Part shown: in pieces, positions 36,761 to 48,216 of the stretch
How the letters are laid out: every line of letters starts with the position of its first letter
Numbering within the stretch: the stretch's first letter is position 1
Assembly (NCBI RefSeq): GCF_005239225.2
Contig: NC_133302.1
Coordinates: 13,115,991 to 13,179,990, forward strand
Direction of reading: 5' to 3'
Source: Populus alba
Lineage: Eukaryota > Streptophyta > Magnoliopsida > Malpighiales > Salicaceae
DNA: 64,000 nucleotides
Translations under genes and position numbers: made by a program
The notes under the pieces: model-generated
Database searches by the model: none
Told to the model about the DNA's origin: nothing
The model's input: the letters and a program-made list of their open reading frames with translations, nothing else

Positions 36761-38606
36761 TGGTACTAAAATTTGTAATAAAAAAGAAACTTAGGAACAT
36801 AAAAGGCCAGAAAATTTACTCTCTTGCCTCAGGCCGGACATCAATAAGTATGGCATCTTCCTTCCCTAGTAAGAGCTTCAAAGTTAATTGCGGAGACAAA
36901 TCTCCAGAGTAACCACCATATACCCACACCCTATAAAAATCCCTGCACAAATTTGATAGAAAACTTAAGCTTCCCATGTAATGCAGATTAAATAAATAAA
37001 TCCTTCATGCATAAAAGGACAACCATACCATAAAGTGGCTGAGGTTCCAAGGAAAAGAACAAAAGGCACAATTGGATCATTTGGATCCAAGCCAAGACTT
37101 TTCTCCAGCCCCTCAATAGCAATGTAAACCTGCTTAAGGTGTAAAAGCAGGTTTAGGAAATTCAGCTTTGGTTTTGGATCATAAATTAGTTAGATCAGCA
37201 CATAATTAAGCAGTGTAACAGAGATGGACGTAATTGAGTTTTCAACTAGAAGTCCTGTAAGCTGAAAGCAGTGACTGATGTCTCCAACAAAAAGATTTCT
37301 AAAATAATCCAAATATATCTTTGCAGGAGATTTTTTTTCAAGTCCATACAATTAAATGAGAGTACAATGGCCATCAAAGTAAAATGTGCCAAGCATAATG
37401 TACCTATTGAAAAGTTGCACCAATTGGTCTCAAAATCTCTGTTACCCTTTCTTCAGACAGATTCAGTGCACTCCTGATCTCTGGAGGAAGAAAATCCTTG
37501 GCAAGCCCAGAAGAATAAACAACAAAAGAAGCCCCTTTTGCTATAGATTCCTCCACTGCAATGATTGCAACTCTGACCACATCAACAAAAGTGCCAATAG
37601 CTTTTTGTTGGCTTCCCTCAAACTAGATGAAAAGCTAGTCAATGTTTGGCAGCTAATTCTTCTGTTTGATCAAAACTAGAGAATACTTTACTCAAGGCAC
37701 CATCTACTGCTTCTGAAGCACCTTCCTTAATCGATGTTATTGAAGAAGTAATTGTATCTAGTGAGCTTTGCACAACATTTCCTCCATTATTTATTGAAGT
37801 GTTGATGGAGTCCCTAACCTCGCCCAAAAAATCATCAAAACCAGCCTTTGCACTAGATAATGAATTGTTATCCATTTCCAGGGAATCAGATCCCAAACTA
37901 GGATTCTCTGGTGTCATATCAATAGTTGATGTTATTTCAGGTTCCACAAGTCGTATTAAACTATCTGTATTATCAGCAAACTGGTAAGTAGAGTTCAAAG
38001 GTCCTTCTTCAACATCAGATATGTTATAACTTTCTAAGAATTTCAGTTTACCCCCTCCCATAGGGTGTGGGTGCAGTTCATCTATTGCTCCAACTGAAGA
38101 ATCCCAATCCTTATAAAAGTTGCAATTAATGTTGCCTAGTTCATTTGGGCAAGAATGATCATTAATGAAAGTAAAGCTTTCAATAAAATTGGAGTAGAAA
38201 GACTTTATAGCTTGTGTTTTGAAGGAAATTCTTTGGTGATGTGTTATATTTGACATTCCCAAAAGTGCCTGTCTACGACATAACATCTGGACTCGAAATC
38301 ATTCCAAAATGAGCAAAATGGTTGCAGACCTCTATGGAATGTTATCTGCAGTAATTGTGGTTTGAAATACATGAATGAAATTTTTGACAATAGAAATACT
38401 ATGCCAGAGGTATATGAAGAAATATGTGACATGATAACACAAAACTTGATGAATTGATATCCGATGTGCATGGAAGTTACTGCCTGCAAGGCTTCACTGA
38501 AAATTGTCAAATTCTATTCTTTAAAGGTGGACAAGGAATTTGTATATTGAAGAGTCTCACAGATCTCATATCTTAATTATATATTCTGATGTAAGTAATC
38601 AGATTA

Positions 38607-38816
38607 AGAGCGTGTTTCACATTGCGGTAATGGTTGCTTTCAAAGTGTTTTTCGTTCGAAACACATCAAAATAATGTTCTCTTTATTTTTTAAAATATAT
38701 AATTTTAACATCAGCACATCAAAATGGTCCAAAACATCAAAAAAAAAAATAATTTTAAGCAAAAATAATTATATTTTTTGCCAAACGGTGTTGTGATAGC
38801 AATGCTAAACACACTA
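38607..38816. mobile_element. Small MITE-like element
   Basis: A 210 bp AT-rich segment has imperfect terminal inverted repeats: AGCGTGTTTCACATTGCGGTA on the left and, as complement on the right, GTGTGTTTAGCATTGCTATCA. TAAG occurs at both flanks (a possible target duplication). The core (CACATCAAAATGGTCC, AACATCA) resembles in reverse the GATCGTTTTGATGTGC repeats at 16135, 17785, 19605 and elsewhere, so it is one family present many times in the window. It is non-coding. Confidence 0.65.
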
Positions 38817-39399
38817 AGTGGAGAGAAAATGCCATCATAATCAACTGCAAATGAGAAGGAAGTTGGTGCTAGGGAATCACACCCAGATGCTTAATCTACT
38901 AAACGGAGATGTACAAGCAAATTATTAGGCCATGCAAAACTTTCTGCTAGATTGTTAAGGGATTTACTCAGCATCCCTCTGATGTGCAGGCCTAGAAGGA
39001 AGGATAAATTAAGCTGCACTTAGGCACATAAGCTCTACATGATGTCATACTGACCTTTATGCTTAAACAATTGAAGCTTAATTTATACCTTCATTCAAAA
39101 ACTTCACTTAGAAATCCGATTCGCTGATTGGCCGGTGGAGCAAAGTCAATTTCAAAACTAATTGTTTTTAGTTTTATTTTTAAAACTAAAACGATATTCT
39201 TTTAAAAAACCACATTAAATATTTAACTAGCATTTTGCTATAGATTAAACAAAATGGCGTGCCCGTACTGTTGCGGGCTTATAAAATAAATGTACTTGAT
39301 AGTGTTATAATTCTAAACCAACTCTAGATAAGTAATAAAAACTAAAAGTATGATGAAGCCTATATTTCATGATGGAAAAAAAATTGTGTTGGTGATAAA

Positions 39400-40213
39400 A
39401 AACTTAAAGATTGAACAAAATAATTGTTTTCGCCATATTTTTTAAAAATTATAAAGCTAAATTCTCTACCAACTTAACATTAAAAAAAAAACCAAAAAAA
39501 GATAATCTTAGAAGGAAAAAAAACCCACAAGAAAAAACGTTATAGCAATTGACAATGTTTTGTGAGGAAAACTATAGTGCTTTCTCTAATGAAATTGACA
39601 AAAATAATTTTAGAAAAAATCATAAAAAAAAACCATTTAGAGAAATATTGTAACAATTCACAGTGTTTTTGTGAGAAAAAGCTACAACGCTTTCCCCATA
39701 TGATTTAGCTTTATTGTAATTATAATTCTTAACCAACTAAATATTAAAAAAAATTGACAAAGATAATTTTGAAAAAAATCATAAAAAAAATCATATGGAA
39801 AACACTACAACAATTCACAGTGTTTAAAAAGAAAAAAAATTACAAAGCTAAATTCATAATAAGCTCAATATTAAAAAAATAAAATCGACAGATACAATTT
39901 AGAAAAAAAATAACAAAAAAAAAGGAAAAAAAAAACCATGTTTAGAAACATTGTAGCAAATTCATAATGTTTTGTGATGAAAGCTACAGTGCTTCCCCAC
40001 ATGATTTAGTTTTATTTGTAATGACTTGTAATTGTAATTCTCAACCAGCTCAATATTAAAAAAAAAAAATTAACAAAGATAATTTTGAAAAAATCATAAG
40101 AAAAAAAAATCATGTTAAGAGACACTTTAGCAATCCATAGTGTTTTGTGAGGAAAGCTACAATGCTTTCTCCACATGATTAAGGTTTATTACAAAGTTAA
40201 ATTCTAACCAACT
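39400..40213. repeat. AT-rich irregular tandem array, left part
   Basis: Units of about 120-260 bp share CAACCAGCTCAATATTAAAAA, then GACAAAGATAATTTTG, ATGTGG.GAAACA and a GTAGCAATTCACAGTGTTTT block. The array resumes at 48217 after the 8 kb insertion, and its end is also present at 1-240. No coding frame. Confidence 0.88.
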
Positions 40214-41271
40214 TGTCATAACCCATTTTTTGACCATTTTATTTTTTTTTTATTATTATTATTTTATTTGCTAAAAAAGATAAAAAATAATAAAAATAAT
40301 AATAATGATGAAAACAACAAGTAAATGAAATAATGAAGAATGAATTAAAATTTGGGTTAAGGGCAACATGATTGGAAGTTTTGGGGTTTAATTAAACTTT
40401 GAAATTAATCTAATTAAGCTTGGAATTAATTTAATTAATCCAATTAAGGGTTTAATTGGAGAATTGATAAATTTTTAGACTTAATTGAGCTTGTAATTAA
40501 TTTAATTAATCCAATCAAGGGTTTAATTGGAGAATTGATTAAGTTTTGAGACTTAATTAAGCTTGAAATTAATTTAATTCATCCAATCAAGGGTTTAATT
40601 GGAGACTAATAAGTTTTGAGACTTAATTAAGCTTGGAATTAATTTAATTAATCAAGTCAAGGGCTTAATTAGAGAATTGATAAGTTTTAGACTTAATTGG
40701 ACTTGGATTTAATTAAATTAATGAAATTAGGACTTAATTGAAGAAATAACAAAGTTTGGGGTTAATTGGGGGCACGATTGCCAACAAATTAAAGTCCATG
40801 GACTAAGTTGTAAAAGATGCGAAAATACAGGGGAAATTACAGTTTAAACCAGGGGCTTAATTACAGATTCGAAACTTCACGGGTCAAAACGAAAAATGTC
40901 CACCTCATATCCCAAAACGGCGTCGTTTGAAGGAGCGTTGTTCATCTTCTTCGCAAGAGTCGTTGCTGGAGTAAAGGGTGGAAGCCGTTTCAAAATGCTT
41001 GGCATTCTCTGGCTATAAAGCCAGAGAAGATGAGAGAGCGCGGGGGGAGGGGGGGAGGCAGAACCAAGGGGACAAAAAGAAAGGAGAGGGCCGCCAGCCT
41101 GGCCTTCCCCAAGATCTCCCCTCTATCCACCTAAGACCGGTGCGAGGGGAGGAGTTTATGATCAAAGACGAAAAACCAGGGGAAGAGCAGTCCCAAAGAG
41201 TGATCAAGTCCTCGTTGCTCTCAGGCTCCTCTGGATCTCTGGATGGGTCTGAACAACATGTTGGAGTAATG

Positions 41272-41546
41272 TGTTAGCGTACAGTGCACTTAACAACATT
41301 CTGTTAGTTAGTTAGCCTTACGTTCTGTTAGTTAGTTAGCCTTGAGTTAGTTAGTTAGTTAGCAGAATTGGTTACATGCAGCTAAAGTTGTTACAGCTGC
41401 ATGTATATATATAGATAACTAACTAACGAAAGAGGTTAACGAATTGTGGTGAAAATAAACAGTGAAAACAAAGATTCTTTTATCCTCCTTATTTCTCACT
41501 GAAGCTTTCTCTGCTTATACAAAATAAACATACATTAATATTAACA
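41272..41546 (+). repeat. 5' LTR of Copia-3
   Basis: 275 bp, TGTTAGCG...ATTAACA, followed directly by the primer binding site. It holds one more TTAG unit than the 3' LTR. Confidence 0.97.
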
Positions 41547-41660
41547 TGGTATCAGAGCTTCTAGCTCACGCCTGATAATCCAGTTCCTATTGCTTCCGCA
41601 CCATTTCTTCTTCTTCTTCTTCACATTCTGCTTCTTGGTTGAGAATCTGATAGCCATTCA

Positions 41661-44600
41661 ATGGTGACTGCATCACAACTTCAACTTCTACAATCTCCAA
41701 TCGCAGCTCTTATTTCTTCTATTCCTACATCAGTTAATGTCAAACTGGATGATTCCAATTACCTCAATTGGAACTTTCAGATGCAACTCCTGCTTGAAAG
41801 CAATGGCATTATGGGATATGTGGATGGTTCAACTCAATGTCCACCTCAGCTTAGTTCAACTACATGTGAATCTGGCACCACTTCTTCTTCTCAAAATGAT
41901 GAATTCATCATCTGGAAAATGCATGACAGAGCCATCATGCAATTGATCACTGCTACATTATCATCTATTGCAATGTCTTGTGCAATTGGCAGCACTAGCT
42001 CCAAGGATTTGTGGCATCGACTGAAGGAGCAGTTTTCAACAGTATCCAGAACTAGTATTTTCCAGATGAAATCAAATCTCCAAACAATCAAGAAAGGAGC
42101 AGATTCGGTTTCACAATATCTTCATCATATCAAGGAAGCTAGAGACTATCTCTCAGCTGCTGGTGTTTACTTTGCTGATGAAGATATAGTCATTCTTGCC
42201 TTAAATGGCTTGCCTTCTGAATATAACACATTCAGATGTGTTATAAGGGGACGAGAAAGTGTTATCTCCCTACATGAATTTCGTTCACAATTGCTTGCAG
42301 AGGAAGTGATGATAGAAGCATCAACTAATTCTCCTCTACTGACAGCAATGGCTGCAACTACAGGTTTTCCTGTAAATCATAATTCATCTTCAAGTACTAA
42401 TAGAGGTTTTAAGCCTTGTAATGGGAACATAAACAATGGTAGAAGTAGATTTAATCAAGGAACTAGATACTTTCACTCAAGACCTATGTTTCCTTCTATG
42501 TCACATGAACCCACACACTCTAATCATGGAGTTCTTGGCCCTTCTCCTCATCAGCAGTCACGCAGTCAATCTCCATCAATGATGCCAGTTTGTCAGTTAT
42601 GCAATAATGAGGGTCACACTGCCCTGTTTTGTGATAATTCTACTTATCAAAAACCCAAATGTCATATATATGGTCGGTTTAATCACATTACCTGGTTTTG
42701 TTTCTACAATGACAAAGGACCAAACTACATTGGCATGCATTCTACTGCTGCTTATCCTTCTCAGCCGGCTATGCAATCATCTGCTATGCAACATTCCTCT
42801 TATAGAGCTCATTCACCTGTGCAACACTATGCCTCATAGCAGCCTACAATGCAAGCTATGCATACTATGCTTCACTCTGCTCCTGCAACATCCTCTTCTT
42901 CAGGATCATCTCAAGTGTGGCTTACTGATTCCGATGCAAACAATCATATGACAGCTGATGTGAATAATCTGACATTGGCCTCACCATATCCAACAACTGA
43001 CACAATCCATACTGCCAATGGTGAAGGTTTGACAGTATCCCATGTTGGTCAGTCTATCATCAATTCTTCTATGTCCTCACTCAAGCTAAATTCAGTGCTC
43101 CTTGTTCCTCAATTAGCTCAGAATTTATTATCAGTCCATTGGCTCTGCCTGGACAATAACTGTTGGCTTATTTTTTATGCCTCTTACTTTTGGATTTAGG
43201 ACAAAGCCACAAGGAGGATTCTTTACAGAGGCTTGTGCAGTAATGGACTCTATCCTATCCATGCATCTTCCTCCTTATCTTCTACTCAGCCCTTGCCAGC
43301 TCAGGCTCTTCTTGGTCAACTAGTTCAGTCCAATCTATGGCACCATAGGTTAGGACACCCCACAAATTATGTTGTCTCCCTAATGCTGAATAAAGCTCAT
43401 ATTCATGTCCCCAAGTCTTCTTCTCCGATGATGTGTCACAATTGTCTTGCAGGGAAAGTTAGCAAACTACCCTTTCCTGTGCACCATCACAATTCTACTA
43501 CTCCCTTCTCTACTATCCATACTGACTTATGGGGACCTGCACCGTGTATCTCAATAGATGGCTATAGATATTATACTATATTTGTTGATGAATGTACACG
43601 GTTTTGCTGGTTATTTCCCTTAGTAAATAAGTCTGATTTGGTCTCTACATTTACTGCATTCTATTCTTTTCTGGCTACACAGTATTCAGCTACCATTAAA
43701 ATCCTGCAGTCTGATGGGGGGGGAATATACATGCCATCGTTTAAAACAATTTCTTCTTGACAAAGGCATTGTTCATCACCTTTCCTGTCCTCACACCCCT
43801 GAACAAAATGGGGTGGCTGAGAGGAAACATAGACATATTATGGAGACCACAATCACTCTATTACATACAACCAAACTCCCATCTCAATTCTGGTCGTATG
43901 CATGTTTAACAGCTACATATCTCATCAACCTTATGCCAACTCCTGTTCTGCTTCACAAGTCTCCTTCTGAGTGTTTATTCGGGTCTTCTCCTGATCTTAA
44001 TCATCTTAGAATATTTGGTTGTGCCTGTTTTCCCCTTTTTCGTCCTTACAATCACAACAAACTACAACCCAAAACTTCCAAATGTGTGTTCCTTGGATAC
44101 GGTATCAAATACAAAGGATATTTGTGTTATCATGTGCCTACTCTACGTCTGTTTGTCTCCAGACATGTTGTATTTGATGAAACACATTTTCCATATCCTG
44201 AATTTTCACAATCCTCACTCACTGCTCAGTCCTCACCCTCCTCTTCTTCCTTTACATGTCCTGTGATTCTTGTTAATACAAAAAACACTGTTATTTCTTC
44301 CAATTCGGGTTCCCATTCCTCACATTCATCTAGTGTATCTGACGTTTCTCCTAGTTCTCAGTCAATTACTGCTCCCACACAAGCTTCTGCTCCTCCTCCT
44401 GTGGCACCTGCTTTCAGTATAAGTTCTTCTATGTTTACTCCTGACAACTTGCCAGTGGTGCTGGCCATTCCTCCTCTCAATTTGCATCCCATGCAAACCA
44501 GAAGCAAAAATGGCATTCATAAAAGGAAGGCTTTGTTGGCCACTATTCAGGATTCTAGCCTGGCTGATCTCTCATTGACAGAGCCAGCAACTTACAAAAC

Positions 44601-46110
44601 AACCATTAAATCTCTAGTGTGGTTACAGGCAATGCAAGATGAACTTCGTGCCTTACATACTCAGGGCACCTGGAGTCTTGTTCCCTTACCAGCTCACAGG
44701 AACTTAGTGGGGAGCAAGTTGATTTTTAAAATCAAACACCATTCGGATGGGTCGATTGCCAGACACAAAGCACGGTTGGTTGCTCAAGGGTTTAGTCAGG
44801 AACATGGTTTGGATTATGGTGACACGTTTAGTCCAGTGGTGAAACCTGCCACCATTCGTCTAGTTCTTGCCCTTGCTGCTCAGTTCAATTGGCCTCTCCG
44901 ACAATTGGATGTCAAGAATGCTTTCCTTCATGGCATTCTTCAGGAGGAGGTGTACATGTCCCAGCCCCCTGGTTTTGTCGACTCCTTACATCCCCATCAT
45001 GTGTGCCAATTGCATAAGTCCCTCTATGGCTTAAAACATGCACCTAGGGCCTGGAATGATCGATTTACTCAGTTTCTGCCTTCTTTAGGGTTTGTCACCA
45101 CCTACTCTGACTCATCCTTATTTGTTAAGCATGTTGGATCTCAACTTGTAGTCTTGCTCCTCTATGTGGATGATATTGTCCTCACCGGCAGTGCATCTGA
45201 TGCCATTCATCAAGTTATTCAAGCCCTCACTGCTGAATTTGATGTCACTGATCTCGGCTCTCTTCATTTCTTCCAGGGGATACAAATAACTCATACTTCT
45301 ACTGGCTTGTTACTATCACAGTCCACATATGTTGAAGATTTGCTACGAAAATCTGAGATGGTTGATGCTAAACCATGTGACACTTCGTGTCTTCCTTATA
45401 CTCGTCTACTTAAAGATGATGGAGCACCATATCCTAATCCTACAACCTATCGCAGCATTGTAGGGGCTCTGCAATATTTAACATTCACTAGGCCTGACAT
45501 TGTGTTTTCTGTGCATCAAGTGTGCCAATTTATGCAGAATCCAATGGTGTCTCACTTCACTGCTGTAAAACGCATATTACGCTACCTCAAAGGCATCCTG
45601 CATGTTGGTATTTCTTACACTAAAGGCGATTTGCAGCTCAAGGCATTTAGTGATGCTGACAGGGCTGGGGACCCTAATGACAGACGCTCTACTACTGGAT
45701 TAGTTATATTTCTGGGGAACTATCCTATTTCATGGTCCTCCAAGAAGCAGCAAACTGTGTCCAGGTCATCAACAGAGGCTGAATATCGAGCCTTATCCTT
45801 TACTACGGCAGAGGTGGATTGGCTTAAGCAGTTATTAGCGTTTCTGCATATTTCTCTTCCTCATGTTCCTGTTCTCTTCTGTGATAATCTCTTTGCTATT
45901 GCTCTCTCCTTTAATCCTGTTCAGCATCAACGCACCAAACAAATTGAGGTTGATGTGCATTTCGTTCGTGAACTAGTATCTCAGAAGCAGCTATCAGTTC
46001 AATTTGTCTCCTCACAGGAACAATTTGCTGATATTCTCACCAAGGGGTTAAGTGCTCCTCTCTTTCGCACTCATTGCTGCAATCTCAGACTTTGTTCTTC
46101 ACTCGCCTGA
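41661..46110 (+). pseudogene. Copia-3 gag-pol polyprotein (recently broken)
   Basis: The start ATG is at 41661 (MVTASQLQLLQSP). The gag UBN2 region is followed by a zinc knuckle CQLCNNEGHTALFC (42591-42632). The protease active site reads LTDSDANNHM, where the family has D-S/T-G, so it is altered. GAG-pre-integrase (WHHRLGHP), integrase (IHTDLWGPA, HTPEQNGVAERKHR), RT (LDVKNAFLHG, LLYVDDIVLTG) and RNase H (FSDADRAGD, STEAEY) follow. Lesions are TAG at 42837-42839, TAG at 43197-43199, and one extra G in the run at 43715-43722, which shifts the frame. The last 798 codons (integrase core to RNase H) are open. About 1480 codons overall, normal for the family. Confidence 0.96.
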
Positions 46111-46123
46111 TCTTGAGGGGGGA

Positions 46124-46394
46124 TGTTAGCGTACAGTGCACTTAACAACATTCTGTTAGTTAGTTAGCCTTACGTTCTGTTAGTTAGTTAGCCTTTAGTT
46201 AGTCAGTTAGCAGAATTGGTTACATGCAACTAAAGTTGTTACAGCTGCATGTATATATATAGATAACTAACTAACGAAAGAGGTTAACGAATTGTGGTGA
46301 AAATAAACAGTGAAAACAAAGATTCTTTTATCCTCCTTATTTCTCACTGAAGCTTTCTCTGCTTATACAAAATAAACATACATTAATATTAACA
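46124..46394 (+). repeat. 3' LTR of Copia-3
   Basis: 271 bp, identical to the 5' LTR except for a missing TTAG and three base changes, and followed by TAATG. Confidence 0.97.
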
Positions 46395-47935
46395 TAATGA
46401 ACGCAACGTTCTCTGCACCATGCTCTTTGGTACCTATAGATTCCTGTCATCTTGGTGCTCACAATCCAGTCTTCTTGCAGCAGGCTTCCTGCGTCACCGG
46501 AGGTGTATATGTTAATTCCCAACAGGTTTCCTTTGTCAACCACCGTCCTTCCATCTCCTTTGCACCAGTAGTAGCAGTGCAGTGGAGAATCTGCTCCATC
46601 AGCGCAGCATCTCAGCAACAGCAGTGCAGCAGACCAGAGGTGAGAGGTGAGAACACAAAAAACAGGAGGAGGAACCACAGAACCGGGGGAAGCTAAAGGA
46701 AAAGAAAAGGAGCAGACGTCCGTTCCCCTGGTTTCTTCTCAAAGAAACAGAGGAGACGAACGAACAGAGGGGGAATTGACAGACGGATGGACGCAAAGAA
46801 AAAACAGGAGGGGAAGACTGAAACAAGAGAGAACAAAGGGGGGAAAGTGCACTGGACAGGATAAAGAGAGAAGCAAACGAAACAAGGGGGAAGACGGAGC
46901 AGAACGGGGCAGACAGAGGGGACAGAGAAGAACGAAAACACATTAACAAGGGGAGGCAACCGTTCGCAGAATCACAAGAACGAAGAAGAAAAAAAAAAGT
47001 TCAGCAAACCAGTCATTGCTGGAGCACGAGCAGCAGCTACACAGTTTAACAAATAGATATTCTAACTCCACAAGCAGTGGTCGACTCGACAACAAATCAT
47101 TGGAAGAAGATAAAATGCTAGAGAGCTGCTCATTTGGAGGTTCTGGTGAGGAGGCTTTTGTCCCAAGTAAAACAGGGAAACTCAATCCCATTCAGTGTGA
47201 GGAAAGCAGTAGCCGTGGTCAAACTCGTGAAGATCTGAAACAGATTCCTGGAGCTTCTGCTAAGGTTTTCTTTCTTGACATATACCCGGTGATTTGTTTT
47301 TGTTGTTTTTAGTTTTTTTCGACTCCATTAGAAAAGCACGTTTCCATATTTAGCCATGCATGAGAGGAATATGCATGTGAATAGCATGTTCTCTTGTAGC
47401 AATATAATATACCAGGAAAATGTTGGCATTTTCGAGTTGGACCCCAAAAAAGTAATTAAAAAAAAAACAGAAAAAAACAGAAAAAAAATATGTGTATGCA
47501 TAAGTAAAAATAATGTAAATTTATTGGTTTATTCACCGACACCAGAGTCGGGAATAAAATACTTGTTTAAATTTATATTATTTTTATTCGTTATATTTTA
47601 TTTTATTTAGTAAGAAAAAAAAATATATGTGCATGTATGAAAATAAAATTTATTTTATTGGTTTATTCACTAACGCTAGAGTCAGGAATAAAAACACTGA
47701 TTTAATTATTTTTTTTGTTTTTTTATTTAACTACATAAGAAATAAAAAATATGTGAACGTGTAATAAAATGAATTTAGTTTATTTGTTTATTCACTAGTG
47801 TTAGAGTCAGGAATAAAAAATATTGATCTAAATTTATTTTATTGCTATGTAATAGTTACCAACGCTAGAGTTGGAATTATCCATAGTTGAATATTCATTG
47901 ACGCCAGAGTCAGGAATATTACGAATAAATATTAG
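46395..47935. other. Right part of the solo-LTR-like insertion: purine tract, exon-like piece, diverged tandem repeats
   Basis: 46630-46990 is strikingly purine-rich on the + strand (GGAGGAGGAA, AAAGGAAAAGAAAAGGAG and similar). 47016-47268 is an open frame with balanced, coding-like composition (NKSLEEDKMLESCSF, GGSGEEAFVPSKTGKL) that ends at a possible donor (GCTAAG then GTTTTC); I do not recognise it. 47516-47935 holds about five diverged units of a phrase like TTCACTAACGCTAGAGTCAGGAATAAA, spaced roughly 60-130 bp. These lie within the 2.9 kb non-coding insertion. Confidence 0.6.
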
Positions 47936-48216
47936 AGCGTAAACCAATAAAATTTAGCAATTTAAGACAAAAAAGAAATGCAGTTTGCCTTAGTCAGAAC
48001 GAATAAGGGGTGCTAATATCTTCCCTTTTACGTAACCAGTCCCGAACTATAAAATCTATGTTGATCAGTTAGGGTTCCTAGTAACCATAATACTAGGTAG
48101 CGATTCCTTAAACAAGACATTTTCCCTAAAAGAACCAGATGCTAGAAACTGTTCTTTTTTCCATAATTCAAGAGAATAATTTTTAGGGCCGCCACGATGT
48201 CGGGTGCGACACAGCT

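Larger units (their letters stand above)
32600..36800 (-). mobile_element. LINE (plant L1-type), 5'-truncated
   Basis: A non-LTR element on the minus strand. Its 3' end is marked by an A-rich tail, seen on the + strand as the T-rich run 32604-32630. It carries the end of ORF1 (about 36760-36450), the endonuclease (36401-35580), reverse transcriptase (35583-33931) and a C-terminal zinc-binding zf-RVT domain (33615-32746). No RNase H domain is visible. The 5' limit is uncertain because it meets intron sequence of the rhodanese-like gene near 36760-36819. No clear target site duplication was found by eye. The element lies in the same orientation as the host gene. Confidence 0.93.
28876..38286 (-). 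pseudogene. Rhodanese-like, CAS-related chloroplast protein gene, broken
   Basis: Minus-strand exons, 5' to 3': 38286-37404, 37129-37029 (VYIAIEGLEKSLGLDPND), 36942-36820 (VWVYGGYSGDLSPQLTL then ILIDVRPE), 32072-31974 (RPYLVQGGFQSWVKQG), 30774-30739 (EAEAILEDIRP), about 30345-30310 (GFAVASYALL), 30104-30058 (EWEKTLQFIAIIGLSQ), about 29795-29740, and 29061-28876 (NRIGLPTSPSSSDVQNWV, stop 28878-28876). This is the layout of the Arabidopsis At3g59780-type protein, with a rhodanese domain and thylakoid-type membrane segments. Lesions are one-base deletions near 37640 and 37612, a TAG at 37406-37404 where the family has Gln, and loss of the central rhodanese exons (about 85 residues) where a LINE sits. 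The 5' start is uncertain; an upstream exon is likely. Confidence 0.85.
41272..46394 (+). mobile_element. Copia-3, full-length Ty1/copia retrotransposon (5.1 kb)
   Basis: LTRs lie at 41272-41546 (275 bp) and 46124-46394 (271 bp), with a perfect target duplication TAATG (41267-41271 and 46395-46399). The primer site TGGTATCAGAGC is at 41547-41558 and the polypurine tract TTGAGGGGGGA is at 46113-46123. By eye the LTRs differ by three substitutions and one 4 bp indel (about 1%), so this is the youngest element in the window. The LTRs carry GTTAG repeats near the 5' side and a CTAAC repeat later, able to pair. Gag-pol has only three lesions. Confidence 0.98.
40214..48211 (+). mobile_element. Large solo-LTR-like insertion, split by Copia-3
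   Basis: The segment starts TGTCATAACCC and ends GGGTGCGACA (TG...CA) and sits inside the AT-rich array. It is flanked by CAACT (40209-40213) and CAGCT (48212-48216), a 5 bp duplication with one mismatch. Without Copia-3 it is about 2.87 kb with no protein domains, fitting a long LTR of a Ty3/gypsy element left by recombination. The left part contains repeated TTAATTGGAGAATTGAT-like phrases (40440-40740). The right part contains a GGGTGCTAATATCTTCCC motif common in plant LTR repeats. Family assignment is inference. Confidence 0.65.

Noticed and set aside
39250..39290. GCCCGTACTGTTGCGGGC hairpin before the AT-rich array as a transposon end
   Set aside because: A single short hairpin without a matching partner end or target duplication is not enough.
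40978..41277. 99-codon frame rich in Gly, Glu and Arg
   Set aside because: It lies inside the LTR-like insertion, is interrupted by Copia-3, and its composition follows the purine-rich DNA. No recognisable motif.
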